The position numbers and the translations under genes are program-made. From Pseudarthrobacter psychrotolerans (GTDB lineage: Bacteria > Actinomycetota > Actinomycetes > Actinomycetales > Micrococcaceae): a stretch of DNA of 64,000 bases. Position 1 is the stretch's first letter, and every line of letters begins with the position of its first letter. Location: assembly GCF_009911795.1 (NCBI RefSeq), contig NZ_CP047898.1:3844001-3908000 (forward strand), given 5' to 3'. This document shows, piece after piece, positions 17,721 through 27,428 of the stretch. Under the pieces are notes generated by a model that did not search any database, was not told the origin of the DNA, and was given only the letters and a program-made list of their open reading frames with translations.

Positions 17721-18140
17721 TCAGAGCTGGCCGGTTTGCTCGCGCCAGACGCGTTCCTTCTGGATCCATTCGTTGTCCTGCGGAAACTCGTCGACGGTGG
17801 GCACCCGGCGGATCTCGGTCTTGCTGCCGGCCGTGAGCGGCGCCCGCTTCGCCCACTCGATGGCTTCCTGCTTCGACGCTACGTCGAGGATGTAGAAGCC
17901 GCCGAAAAGTTCCTTCGTCTCCCCGTAGGGGCCGTCGGTGACCACCGGTGTTTCGCCGGTGAAGTCGACCACAACGCCCTCCTTCGCATCCTCCAGGCCC
18001 TCGGCCGCCAGCAGGACACCGGCACGGATCAGTTCGTCGTTGAACTTGCCCATGGCGTTCATGGCTTCTGTGAAGTCGACGTTCGTGAACTCCGCGAGGG
18101 ACTCGTCGGTTGCCCGCATGATCAGCATGTACTTGGCCAT
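17721..18140 (-). CDS. YciI/DGPF family protein
   Basis: 139 residues from the ATG at 18140, chosen because GGAGAAG lies seven bases upstream. It is the compact alpha/beta DGPF domain: MAKYMLIMRATDES at the start and VVTDGPYGETKELFGGFYILDV (the DGP-F motif) in the middle. These proteins are the usual partner and target of ECF42 sigma factors. The biochemical role is not established. Confidence 0.92.
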   Translation of the reverse strand: MAKYMLIMRATDESLAEFTNVDFTEAMNAMGKFNDELIRAGVLLAAEGLEDAKEGVVVDFTGETPVVTDGPYGETKELFGGFYILDVASKQEAIEWAKRAPLTAGSKTEIRRVPTVDEFPQDNEWIQKERVWREQTGQL

Positions 18141-18333
18141 CTCAATCTTCTCCTTGGTTGTGGAAGGTCGCCCTTCGACCTTCTCACCCATAGGTCGAAC
18201 GGCGCGAGGCCGGATCGACAATGAATCGAAGAATTCTTCCTGAACTTCTCAGCGTGCGTCGAGATGGCACTTCGCGGCAGCCGCGGCGCCCAACATTGCC
18301 GCAAAATGCCACCTCGGTGAGGACAAACACGGC

Positions 18334-18339
18334 TAGTCT
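18334..18339 (+). promoter_or_regulatory. -10 element TAGTCT, likely leaderless start
   Basis: TAGTCT, six bases, then the ATG at 18346; there is no ribosome binding site. Confidence 0.5.
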
Positions 18340-18345
18340 GGGCGC

Positions 18346-19113
18346 ATGGAGACACCCACCACCGCGCTCGTAACAGGGGCGACAGCAGGGCTGGGAGCGG
18401 AATTCGCCCGCCAGCTCGCACAGGAAGGCCACCACATGGTGCTGGTGGCCCGCGACGCCGCCCGGCTCCAGCAGATCGCTGACGAACTCGAGCGTGATTA
18501 CAGCGTTTCCGCTGAGGTCCTGCCTGCCGACCTGACGGACGACGCCGGCGTGGCTGCCGTCGTCGGGCGCCTCACGGACGCCGCGCGGCCGGTTGAAGTC
18601 CTGGTGAACAATGCGGGGATCGGCCTGCTGCACTCCTTCGAAAACAATTCCTTGGAGGACGAGAAAAGGCACCTCCGCCTGCACGTGCAGACCCCCATGG
18701 AGCTTTGCCATGCCGCGCTGCAGGGGATGCTGGAACGGCATTCCGGCCGGATCATCAACGTGGCCAGCGTGGCGGCTTTTGCCAACCGCGGCAGCTACTC
18801 GGCTGCGAAAGCCTGGCAGGTCAGCTTCAGCCGCTGGGCCAACCTTGCCTATGGACCCAGAGGCGTGCACGTCACGGCACTGTGCCCCGGGTTCACGCAC
18901 ACCGAGTTCCACGACCGCATGGGCATGGACAAATCGGTCGCACCGCACTGGATGTGGCTGCGGGCGGACTGGGTGGTCCGGGACGGACTGGCCGACAACG
19001 CCCGCGGGAAGGGCGTCTCGATCCCCACGAAACGCTACAAACTCGTGGCTGCCATCTCGCGCGTTCTGCCGGCGCGGCTTACCTCCGGGCCGCCGCGGCG
19101 CCCGAAGCAGTAG
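18346..19113 (+). CDS. Short-chain dehydrogenase/reductase (SDR)
   Basis: 255 residues with a classical SDR core: TGATAGLG (residues 10-17) for NAD(P), NNAG near 89, Ser in NVASVAAFANRG, and YSAAK as the catalytic Tyr/Lys pair. The C-terminus resembles the actinobacterial branch annotated as short-chain acyl reductases. It overlaps the convergent FUSC gene by 35 bases, so the two 3' ends are antisense to each other. The substrate is unknown. Confidence 0.9.
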   Translation: METPTTALVTGATAGLGAEFARQLAQEGHHMVLVARDAARLQQIADELERDYSVSAEVLPADLTDDAGVAAVVGRLTDAARPVEVLVNNAGIGLLHSFENNSLEDEKRHLRLHVQTPMELCHAALQGMLERHSGRIINVASVAAFANRGSYSAAKAWQVSFSRWANLAYGPRGVHVTALCPGFTHTEFHDRMGMDKSVAPHWMWLRADWVVRDGLADNARGKGVSIPTKRYKLVAAISRVLPARLTSGPPRRPKQ

Positions 19114-20170
19114 CCTGCCGCGGTGCGCGGATGGCAACCACCACGCCGATGCCGATCACGGCGCCCACAAAGGTCTCCACCGCGCGTTCGGTGACCAGCA
19201 GACCCGGGTCCGCGGGCGCGGCAAGCTGCGTCATAAGCAGGATCACCGGGGTGAAGAAGACCATGGCCCAGCCGTAGTGCCGCGCCATGAACAGCTCGGT
19301 GGGGAACTGGAACGCGATCACCAGCAGCGCCAGCACGGCGGCGGTGTGGCCGGGGAAATACTGCAGCGGGGACAGCGGCCCCGGGAAGAGTACGACGGCG
19401 ACCAGCGCCAACCCGACGAACGTCCCCACGATGCGGTGGATCCCGCGGTGGACGCGGCTGGGCAGGTCGGCTCCTGCCAGGGGGACGGCGGCCGCGGCCA
19501 TCGCCCAGTGCGGGTGTCCGCTGCCGCTGAGCACTCCGATGGTTCCGGCGGCACCGACGGCCAGGATATAGCGGGCGGCGTGCACCAGCGCTGACTGCCG
19601 GAGTTCACGGCTGAGACGCGGAACGTCCCGCACGGCACCCTCCTGCCAGGCCCGGACCCGCAGCCAGCCGGCGAAGCCCACCAGGATCGAGAACCCGGCC
19701 GAAGCTGCACCGATCAGCACGGCCGTCAGGAAAGGCACACTCGTTGGGACCGAGGCGCAGGCGCCCAGTGCCAGGATGCCGAAGAACGGTCCGTTCGGCT
19801 TGAGCCGGACCTTGTCGGAGAACAGGGAGCCAACACCGGCCAGCAAAGCCTCCACCAGGACCAGCCACCAGGAGTGGATGTGGTTAACGGACAGGAATAC
19901 GCCTACCGCAATGCCGCTGACCAGGACCACTGCCGCCTGCGACTGGTGCTTGAGGCGAAGCTGATGGGATTCCGAGCGTCCGTACATGCCGGTCAAGGCA
20001 CCGAACACTGCGTACATGGTGAGCTCGGGGCGGCCAATGGCCAGGAGTACCAGGGAGGGCACTGCCACGCTGAGGGCAACCCGTACGGCCGAGAGCCGGT
20101 CGTTGTTCGCCGGGCCCAGCGCATGCAGCGTGCGGGCATGGGCCATGACTCTGCGCACAGCCAACACCAC
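19079..20170 (-). CDS. FUSC family membrane protein, putative aromatic-acid exporter
   Basis: 363 residues with two hydrophobic blocks of three to five helices separated by a polar segment, the half-size FUSC/aromatic-acid-exporter layout. Typical segments are MYAVFGALTGMYGRSESHQLR and RVHRGIHRIVGTFVGLAL. The GTG at 20170 is taken as start, but the ATG at 20146 (MAHAR) is also possible. It is transcribed away from the MHS transporter and overlaps the SDR 3' end. Confidence 0.85.
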   Translation of the reverse strand: MVLAVRRVMAHARTLHALGPANNDRLSAVRVALSVAVPSLVLLAIGRPELTMYAVFGALTGMYGRSESHQLRLKHQSQAAVVLVSGIAVGVFLSVNHIHSWWLVLVEALLAGVGSLFSDKVRLKPNGPFFGILALGACASVPTSVPFLTAVLIGAASAGFSILVGFAGWLRVRAWQEGAVRDVPRLSRELRQSALVHAARYILAVGAAGTIGVLSGSGHPHWAMAAAAVPLAGADLPSRVHRGIHRIVGTFVGLALVAVVLFPGPLSPLQYFPGHTAAVLALLVIAFQFPTELFMARHYGWAMVFFTPVILLMTQLAAPADPGLLVTERAVETFVGAVIGIGVVVAIRAPRQATASGAAAARR

Positions 20171-20298
20171 CTATCCTTCAGACCCTTGTTCGAAAATTAG
20201 CAGAAGCCCGGAATGGCCACCATTAGCTGGGTCACAGGGCGTCGTTTGGGCGTCCCTTGGCCGGGCGGGCCAGGGGGCCGGGTGGGCAGGGCACGGCT

Positions 20299-20348
20299 AA
20301 GGCCCGCCCTGCGTGCTTCCCCCAAGGAAAGTGCGCGGGACGGGCCTT
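20299..20348 (-). terminator. Hairpin terminator downstream of the MHS transporter
   Basis: AAGGCCCGCCCTGCG (20299-20313) pairs with CGCGGGACGGGCCTT (20334-20348), 15 bases with one wobble and one mismatch. It lies between the transporter stop and the FUSC start. There is no long T-tract. Confidence 0.5.
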
Positions 20349-20405
20349 TGAGCGCGGGCTACAAGACGGCCCGGTCAGGCCGGTTTTGTTGCTTCGGTTT
20401 GTCGC

Positions 20406-22016
20406 CTAGACTCCGGCCAGAACTTTAGCGGCCGCGGCATCGGTGACGTCCTGGGATTCGAACGGCATGTCGGCCAGGTCGATCAGCGGGTTCTCGTCCT
20501 GAGTTGCAACTAGTTCCTTGGCCTCAGCCTGGGTGTCCACGCTGGGCATGGAGCCGGGCAGCGGACGCTTGGCTGATTCCTTCAGGAAGTAGATGGCCAC
20601 AGCCCCGATGGCTGAAGTCACCATGAGGTAGTACGCCGGCATCATGTCATCGCCGGTCGCCTTGATCAGCGCGGCAACGATGAACGGGGTGGTTCCACCG
20701 AAGATGGCAACGGCGAAGTTGTAGGCGATACCCATGGCGCTGTACCTGTTGGCTGTCGGGAACTGTGCAGGCAATGCCGAGGCAAGGTTCGCAACATAGA
20801 ACGTCACTGGGAAGGCGATCAGCGAGAGGCCTGCCAGTGTGGACCAGACGTCGCCGACGCCGATCAGCAGGAATGCCGGGGTAGCCAGCACCACGGTGCT
20901 GATGGCGCCGATCCACAGGACCGGCCGGCGGCCGATGCGGTCGGACAGCTTGCCTGTCAGCGGGATGCACAACGCCATGATGACCAGCACGGGGATGGTC
21001 AGGAGCGTGCCGTGGACGGGATCGTAGCCCTTGGATTCCGTGAGGTACGTCGGCATGTAGGACGTCAGGGCGTAGCCGGCGGTGTTGGCAGCGGCGACAA
21101 GGATCATTGCGACGATGAGGGAGCGCCAGTAGGCCTTGACGATTCCGAATGGAGTCTTGGCGGCGTCCACGTCAGCTGCTGCGGCGTCCTGCCCGATGGA
21201 TTCCTGGGCATCCAGGGTGGCCTGGAACTGAGGGGATTCCTCGATCTTGTTCCGGAAGTAGATGGCGATGAGGCCCAACGGACCTGCAATCAGGAAGGGT
21301 ATGCGCCAGCCCCATTCCTCCATGGTTGTCTGGCCAAGGGTCAGCTGCAGCACAGAAACCAGTGCCGCACCCAAGGCAAAGCCGAGGTAGCTGCCCATGT
21401 CCAGGAAGCTTGCAAAGAAACCGCGGCGCTTGTCCGGGGCGTATTCGCTGACGAACGTGGTGGCACCTGCGTATTCACCGCCGGTGGAGAAGCCCTGTAC
21501 GAGTTTCAGGATTACGAGCAGAGCAGCGGCCCAGATGCCGATCTGCGCGTATCCGGGCAGGAGTCCGACGGCGAACGTGCTCGCAGCCATGATCATGAGT
21601 GTTACGGCGAGTACTTTTTGGCGCCCGATCTTGTCGCCGAGCCAGCCGAACACGATGCCGCCGAGTGGACGGGCAATGAACGTGGCAGCGAAGGTTCCAA
21701 GCAGGAACAGCGTCTGGACAGACTTGTCGGCCTCGGGGAGGAAGACAGGTCCCATGGTGGTGATCAGGTAGCCGAATACACCGACGTCGAACCATTCCAT
21801 GGTGTTACCCACGATGGTTCCGCCGAGCGCTTTCTTAAGCATGGGCTGGTTGACAACATTCACGTCGGACTCTTTGAGTCGGCGACGCGCAAGGATCTTC
21901 GGTTTACGCGCGTTTGTTGGCGCGGAGGGTGGTGCGTTGTTAGGTAGTGCGTTGTTGGTTCTGCTGGCGTTGTTCACGCCTGCTGAAGAGTCGGTCGTGC
22001 TTCGGTCTGTGGGCAT
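20406..22016 (-). CDS. MFS transporter, metabolite:H+ symporter (MHS, ProP-like)
   Basis: 536 residues and 12 predicted helices, preceded by a hydrophilic N-terminal extension of about 55 residues rich in Asn/Pro/Thr. Family motifs: NTMEWFDVGVFGYL in helix 1, ARPLGGIVFGWLGDKIGRQK in loop 2-3, QGFSTGGEYAGATTFVSEYAP in helix 4. MHS members take up osmolytes (proline, betaine) or organic acids. The ATG at 22016 is preferred to 22040 because AGGAG sits eight bases upstream. It is monocistronic. Confidence 0.9.
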   Translation of the reverse strand: MPTDRSTTDSSAGVNNASRTNNALPNNAPPSAPTNARKPKILARRRLKESDVNVVNQPMLKKALGGTIVGNTMEWFDVGVFGYLITTMGPVFLPEADKSVQTLFLLGTFAATFIARPLGGIVFGWLGDKIGRQKVLAVTLMIMAASTFAVGLLPGYAQIGIWAAALLVILKLVQGFSTGGEYAGATTFVSEYAPDKRRGFFASFLDMGSYLGFALGAALVSVLQLTLGQTTMEEWGWRIPFLIAGPLGLIAIYFRNKIEESPQFQATLDAQESIGQDAAAADVDAAKTPFGIVKAYWRSLIVAMILVAAANTAGYALTSYMPTYLTESKGYDPVHGTLLTIPVLVIMALCIPLTGKLSDRIGRRPVLWIGAISTVVLATPAFLLIGVGDVWSTLAGLSLIAFPVTFYVANLASALPAQFPTANRYSAMGIAYNFAVAIFGGTTPFIVAALIKATGDDMMPAYYLMVTSAIGAVAIYFLKESAKRPLPGSMPSVDTQAEAKELVATQDENPLIDLADMPFESQDVTDAAAAKVLAGV

Positions 22017-22518
22017 TTGGGCAACTCCTGTGGAGGTCATTTGCTTGCGACTTGTAGCTGCCCCGCTCTGGGCAGGCTTTCAATTTTACGCGGTTTCCAT
22101 GGCAAATGAGAGTTTTGTACCGTAAAGTGCCCTACTTAGAGAGGGTTTCCAGCGGTTTCCAGGGATTTCTTTTGGCTGGTCTCGCCCCGTCATCACTGGG
22201 ATTCGGGCGGTTCAGGCCCATCGTTACGGAATCTTTTTGTTCACGACGCATTTTTTAGGCCATTTCTCCCCGGATTTGCGCGGGAAAGTGACGGCCGCCA
22301 CGGCCATCCGGGCACCAGCCCCGGCCGCGCTGCAGACCGCTAGCCGGTCCTACATACGGGCCGGAAACCGGGGGTTCACAACCGAGCCTGAAACTGCCTA
22401 TTGTTGAGCTATGGGAACACTGATTTTTGAGTAAGCGGACGCCTGCGGCCTGGTACCACCGGCCCCGTCCTGCTGATCTCGTCAGACACACTGATTCTCC
22501 TCAGAAAGGTTCCACCTA
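22017..22518. other. Long intergenic region, no gene seen
   Basis: About 500 bases between the divergent MHS transporter and the small protein at 22519. The part next to the transporter is A+T-richer than its surroundings and contains a short repeat GGTTTCCAG-CGGTTTCCAG near 22147-22165. No convincing reading frame or structured RNA was found. Confidence 0.5.
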
Positions 22519-22731
22519 ATGACTGAAAACAACACTCCCAGCCACCCCGAGTCCACGCCGGACGACGCCGAGGCCAAGGGCATCCGGGCCGGGCTGACCG
22601 AAGCACAGCGGGCTATGCTCGCCAGCAAATCCCGGGGCGGCGATGCCGGGCTGCAGAGCGTCGGCAAGAGCCACAAGCCCACGCACGTCAGCGGCAAGCA
22701 GGGGCCGGCCGAAAAGAAGGTCCGCTGGTAA
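22519..22731 (+). CDS. Small charged protein, function unknown
   Basis: 70 residues, hydrophilic and probably disordered, with an acidic N-terminus and a basic C-terminus ending GPAEKKVRW. AGAAAGG lies upstream of the ATG, and third codon positions are mostly G/C as in real genes here. I do not recognise a family with confidence. It is followed 71 bases later by another small hydrophilic protein with its own ribosome binding site. Confidence 0.6.
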   Translation: MTENNTPSHPESTPDDAEAKGIRAGLTEAQRAMLASKSRGGDAGLQSVGKSHKPTHVSGKQGPAEKKVRW

Positions 22732-22802
22732 TTCCAGCGCCCGGACAGCACGCCAGACCTACTATTGGTAACCACTTCATTTCATTGCGGAAGGAAGAAA
22801 AA

Positions 22803-23063
22803 ATGGCTGAAAAAGATGCTGGAGCAAAGATTGAACCGGAGGTCGCGGGCCATCTCGCGGCAGCCATGGACACCCCGTCCATGCCTGACCCGGCCACCAT
22901 TGCGGTGACCACGGCGATGGCCGGCGAACAGCACTGGCCGGACGGCAACGGCAAGCACCGGCACCCCAAAGAGCGGGATGCAGGCCACGGCCGCATGGGC
23001 CAGGAAGCTGCAGTCACGGCCGTGCACCGCACCGGCCGCCCGCAGATGCCGCACTCGTCCTAG
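22803..23063 (+). CDS. Small hydrophilic protein, function unknown
   Basis: 86 residues from the ATG at 22803, selected over 22785 because GGAAGGAAG lies just upstream. It is His/Gly/Met-rich with no hydrophobic core (for example GEQHWPDGNGKHRHPKERD). It is probably disordered, with no recognised domain. A very strong terminator follows. Confidence 0.6.
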   Translation: MAEKDAGAKIEPEVAGHLAAAMDTPSMPDPATIAVTTAMAGEQHWPDGNGKHRHPKERDAGHGRMGQEAAVTAVHRTGRPQMPHSS

Positions 23064-23107
23064 GAGCACCCGCACTGACGACGCGCATCTGACCTGACGA
23101 CAAGCAA

Positions 23108-23147
23108 AAGGCCTGGCGACACCCGAATTCGGGCGTCGCCAGGCCTT
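23108..23147. terminator. Strong bidirectional terminator between small ORF and ligD
   Basis: A 40-base near-perfect palindrome: a 13-base perfect stem (23108-23120 with 23135-23147), one A/C mismatch, then an inner CCCGAATTCGGG stem. A-rich bases on the left and TTGTC on the right suit termination of both convergent genes. Confidence 0.8.
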
Positions 23148-23222
23148 GTCTGTGTCCCAGGAGATTTTGCGAGTCCTGGAGGAATTTGCGCGTCGGCAGC
23201 TCAGCAGCACGAGGCCGCGGCG

Positions 23223-25747
23223 CTAAGTTTCCGGCACCACTTCGTCGGCGGTCTTGTCCAGCCGCCAGCCCCGCCACACCGGATGCCTGAGCTTCCCGCT
23301 GCCTGTCCATTCCCCGAAAGTCACCTCGCCGACCAGCCGGGGCGTCACCCAATGGGCCTCCGAGGCATCCTCAACTGGAACGTCCTCGAACGGTGACGTC
23401 TTGCGCGCCAGATCGTCCACTTTCTGCCGCAGTTCCTGCAGTTCGCGCATGCTGAACCCGCTGCCCACCCGGCCCACATAGCGCAGCCTCTTGCCGTCGG
23501 GGATGCCCACCAGCAGCGAACCCACCGAACTCTGCCGCCCGCCCTTGCCCGGCCGCCAGCCACCTACCACCACTTCCTGCGTCTGCTCCAGCTTGATCTT
23601 GATCCACGTCCGGGTCCGTTGTCCGCTGACGTAGCGGCTATCGGTCCGCTTGGCCATCACGCCCTCGAGCCCCAGCTCCTGTGCGCTCGCCAGGATGTGC
23701 TCGATCCTCTCGTCCAGGACGGCGGAAAGCTCCACGGGACACTCCGACAGGTGATGGAACTCCTCCAGCCGCTGCCGCCGCTTCGCGAAAGGCAGCCGGC
23801 GAAGGTCCTCGCCGCCGTCGGACAGGAGGTCAAAAAGCATCAGCCGGACGGGGATTGCTGCGCGGGCCTTTGCGACGTCGCCGGGCCGAGTCAGTTTCAT
23901 GCGTCCCTGGAGCAGCCCGAAGTCGGGTCTGCCGGAAGGCCCGACGGCGATGATCTCACCGTCGGCGACAAACGCCTGCTCCGGCCAGCAGGTCCGGTCC
24001 GTCAGTTCGGGGTAGGTTGCGGTGACGTCGATGCCGTTGCGGCTGAAGATACGGACCTTCTTTTCGTCCGCGACCAGCAGGGCACGAACGCCGTCCCACT
24101 TAAGCTCGAACTGCCAGTCGCTGCCTTGAAGGTCCACCGCGGTGCCCGACGTTGCCATCATGGGACTGAAATCTTCAGCACGAAGCGGGGAAGCCGCGGC
24201 AGGGGCCGGCGAACCGTCCTCCGCCGGTTCATCCTCCGCCGGTTCGTCCTTTGCCGGTTCGTCCTCCGCCGGGCCACGCCGCGGGTGGAATGTGTGGTGG
24301 TCCTTGTCCATCAGGTGGATGAGCCATTGCCCCTCAGTATCTTTGCCTTCCCCGCGGCCGGTGTGGATGAGGGCGAATTTCTTGATGCCGCCCAGGCCGC
24401 CACCGTCAGCGCCGGTCAGCGTGGCAATGACCTCCCGGCCGTTGATCCATTTCTCCAGTTCATACGTGCCGTGGTCCCAGATGGTGACCTCGCCGGCGCC
24501 GTACTGGCCTTTTGGAATGGTGCCCTCAAAAGTGGCGTAGTCCAAGGGGTGGTCCTCGGTCTGGACCGCCAGGTGGTTCTTCCCGCCCGATTCCGGGACG
24601 CCCTTCGGCAGGGCCCAAGACACCAGCACACCCTCATGCTCCAGCCGGAAATCGAAGTGCAGCCTGCTCGCGTGGTGCTCCTGGATCACGAAGGTGTCCC
24701 CGGTCCCTGAGGCGCCGGAGAACGAGGCGCCGGAGAACGGCTCCGGCGTCGCGTCCGGGTCCCGCATCGACCGGTACCGCTCCAGGCGGGCGTGCGCGCC
24801 GCCGTCGTCCGTCTTCCCATCCGGGGAACCCGGGTTCCCGGCGTCCCCAGGGTGCCCGGCACCGTGGACGACGGCGGCGAACGGGTCCTTGCCCGCCTTC
24901 ACCCGGCGCAGCACGGCCTTGTAGTCGAGGTGCTGGAGCTTGGGTGAGTCGATCTCCTGCCAGGTCCGCGGGGCGGCCACCGTGGGGGTGAGGCGGCCGC
25001 GCAGTGAATACGGCACGATGGTGGTTTTGGCGGCGCTGTTCTGGCTCCAGTCCACCAGGACCTTGCCGTTGCGCAGCGTCTTTTTCATGTCGCTGACGGC
25101 GAGATCCGGGTGGTCCGCCTCCAGCGCGCGGGCCAGTTCGTGGGCAAAATCCGAGATCTGATCGGAGGTCTGGGTTCCGTCAAGGGCCGCGTAGAGGTGG
25201 ATGCCCTTGCTGCCGCTGGTCACCGGCACCGGCTCCAGGCCCACGTCCTGCAGGATGGCGCGTGCCAGCCTGGCAACCTCGGCGCATTCTTCGAGTCCTG
25301 CGCCGTCGCCGGGATCGAGGTCCAGGACCAGGCGGTCCGGGTTCAGCTGCTTCCCGTGGGAGTCCACCTGCCACTGGGGACATGGATTTCCAGCGAATTG
25401 ATCTGGCCGAACCAGGTGAGTGTGGCGGGGTCGTTCACCATCGGGTAGTAGATGGTCCGGTCCTTGTGCTTGATGGCGGCGCGGGGGAGCCAGCCGGGCG
25501 CTGAATCCTCCAGGTTCTTCTGGAAGAACACCTCGCCGGGCTGCCCGGCGGTGCCCACCCCGTTGACCCACCGCTTGCGGGTGGCGGGCCGGTTGGCTGC
25601 CGCGGGAATCAGGACATGGGCGACGGCGGCGTAGTACGCCAGGACATCGGCCTTGGTGGTGCCGGTCTCCGGGTAGATGATTTTGTCCAGGTTGGTGAGG
25701 GTCAGCTCCCGCCCCGCCACCCTGACGCGCTCCTTAGGGCCGGCCAT
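23223..25747 (-). pseudogene. ligD: ATP-dependent DNA ligase LigD, frameshifted at 25376-25379
   Basis: Non-homologous end-joining ligase with the Pol-PE-Lig domain order of mycobacterial LigD. The polymerase/primase domain covers about residues 10-300 (VLDLDPGD metal-binding motif). The phosphoesterase domain (QEHHASRLHFDFRLEHEG) is central. The ligase domain has the nucleotidylated Lys at about residue 550 in ELKWDGVRALL. The first 120 codons, from the ATG at 25747, lie in one frame and the rest in another. Adding one C to the CCCC (25376-25379 on the other strand) restores HVPQWQVDSHGKQ and an 841-residue protein. Every key motif is intact, which favours a sequence error. It is divergent from ku. 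Confidence 0.9.
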
Positions 25748-25787
25748 GGGTCTTCACCTCCGGCCACGCGTGATGTTCACTTGAGGG

Positions 25788-26849
25788 ATGAGAGCCATCT
25801 GGAAAGGTGCCATCGCGTTTGGCCTGGTCAACGTGCCCGTGAAGGTCTACAGCGCCACCGAGGACCACGACATCAGCCTCCACCAGGTCCACAGTGCTGA
25901 CGGCGGCCGGATCCGGTACCAGCGCCGCTGCGAGGTGTGCAGCAAGATCATCGATTATTCGGACATCGACAAGGCGTTTGAGGACGATGGCCGCACGGTG
26001 GTCCTGTCCAAGGATGAGCTCAAGTCCATCCCGGCGGAGAACAGCCACGAGATCGAGGTGGTCCAGTTTGTCCCGTCGGAGCAGCTGGAACCGATGATGT
26101 TCGAGAAGAGCTACTACCTGGAGCCGGATTCCAAGTCGCCCAAGGCCTACGTCCTGCTGCGCCGCGCGCTCGAGGATACGGACCGCGTGGCCATCGTCCA
26201 GTTCGCCCTGCGCGAGAAGACTCGGCTGGGGGCGCTGCGCATCAAGGACGACGTACTGGTCCTGCAGTCCCTGCTGTGGCCCGACGAAGTCCGGGAGGCC
26301 AGCTTCCCGGCACTGGACACGTCCATCCGGATTTCGGCCCAGGAACGCGAAATGTCCGCCGCCCTCGTGGAGTCCATGGCCGCCGATTTTGAACCCGAGC
26401 ACTTCACCGATGACTACCAGGTGCAGCTCCGGAAGCTCATCGAGGCCAAGCTGGAGAAGGGCGATTCGCTCGATACGGATGAAACGTTCGGCGCAGAAGC
26501 GGGTGAGGGCGGCAACGGCGAGGTGATCGACCTGATGGAGGCGCTGAAGCGCAGCCTGGAGCGGAAACGCGGCGGCACGAAGCCTGCCGCCTCCGGGGAT
26601 ACTGGCTCCGGGGACGCGGCCTCCGGGGACGAGGACGACGCCGACACGGAAGAAAGTGCCGACAGTTCCGGCGGGAAGGCTCCTGCTAACGCCGGCGGAA
26701 AGGCTGCGGGAACCAAAACAACGAGTGCCAAACCGGCTGCGGCGAAGTCCTCCGGGACCAAGACCGCCACAACGTCCACCGCAGCCAGTAAGTCCGCTGC
26801 AAAGCCTGCTGCGAAGGCCACCACCACGCGGGTGCGGAAGGGTGCTTGA
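25788..26849 (+). CDS. ku: Ku protein, DNA end-binding in NHEJ
   Basis: 353 residues. The Ku core spans about 1-260 (MRAIWKGAIAFGLVNVPVKVYSAT split across the start, then SADGGRIRYQRRCEVC and YYLEPD). After it comes a ~90-residue low-complexity tail rich in Ala, Lys, Thr and Ser. Such lysine-rich tails in actinobacterial Ku increase DNA binding. As a homodimer it holds broken ends and recruits LigD. It is divergent from ligD with 40 bases between starts, a shared promoter region. Confidence 0.95.
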   Translation: MRAIWKGAIAFGLVNVPVKVYSATEDHDISLHQVHSADGGRIRYQRRCEVCSKIIDYSDIDKAFEDDGRTVVLSKDELKSIPAENSHEIEVVQFVPSEQLEPMMFEKSYYLEPDSKSPKAYVLLRRALEDTDRVAIVQFALREKTRLGALRIKDDVLVLQSLLWPDEVREASFPALDTSIRISAQEREMSAALVESMAADFEPEHFTDDYQVQLRKLIEAKLEKGDSLDTDETFGAEAGEGGNGEVIDLMEALKRSLERKRGGTKPAASGDTGSGDAASGDEDDADTEESADSSGGKAPANAGGKAAGTKTTSAKPAAAKSSGTKTATTSTAASKSAAKPAAKATTTRVRKGA

Positions 26850-26906
26850 GGCGGTCCGCGAACGGGCGGTCCGGGAACACTCTGCTGTGGGGGCGATGGC
26901 CGCCTC

Positions 26907-27173
26907 CTAGGAGTTCCGCAGGGCGGAGATAAGCTCGCTCTTTTTCTTCGCGGAGTAGCCGGTGAGGCCTATTTCCTTGGCTTTGGCCTTGAGTTGGGGA
27001 ACGGTCCAGTCGTCGTAGTCGCCGGATTTCCCACCTTTGCGTCCCACCGCGGAACGGCCCTGCTTGGCGGCCGCGTTTGAGATGCGGGCGGCCTTTTGCT
27101 TGGACGCGCCGTCCTCGCGCAGTTCCTCGTAGAGTTCAGGATCTTTCAGGCTCGGGTTCTTTTTGCCGGGCAT
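26907..27173 (-). CDS. Small basic protein with Rho_N/SAP-like C-terminus (DUF7218-like)
   Basis: 88 residues from the ATG at 27173, preceded by GGAGGACGCC. The N-terminal half ([27 protein letters not shown]) resembles the DUF7218 family. The last 35 residues, [20 protein letters not shown] onward, form a helix-extension-helix as in Rho N-terminal or SAP domains, which bind nucleic acid. It is convergent with ku and could be a nucleoid or repair accessory protein, but that is conjecture from position. Confidence 0.75.
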   Translation of the reverse strand: MPGKKNPSLKDPELYEELREDGASKQKAARISNAAAKQGRSAVGRKGGKSGDYDDWTVPQLKAKAKEIGLTGYSAKKKSELISALRNS

Positions 27174-27428
27174 GGCGTCCTCCTTCAACCGGGACCGTGA
27201 TCTGGCCGTGGCACCGTCTTCGCTGGTCAAGCTTCCACGCTAATTCCGGGCCTCTGGAAACACAAGGAATCACTAAGGTGGCTTGTTTTCGAGTCGAGCC
27301 CGTAGCTCCGGACGCTTTACAGCCCGCGCCACTGCGGACACAATGGGTCGCACTACAGCCCTGTGCAACAGAGTGCTGTCACTCGAAGCCTGTCAAGGGA
27401 AAGCCTGTCAAAGGAGAGGGGCGCCACC

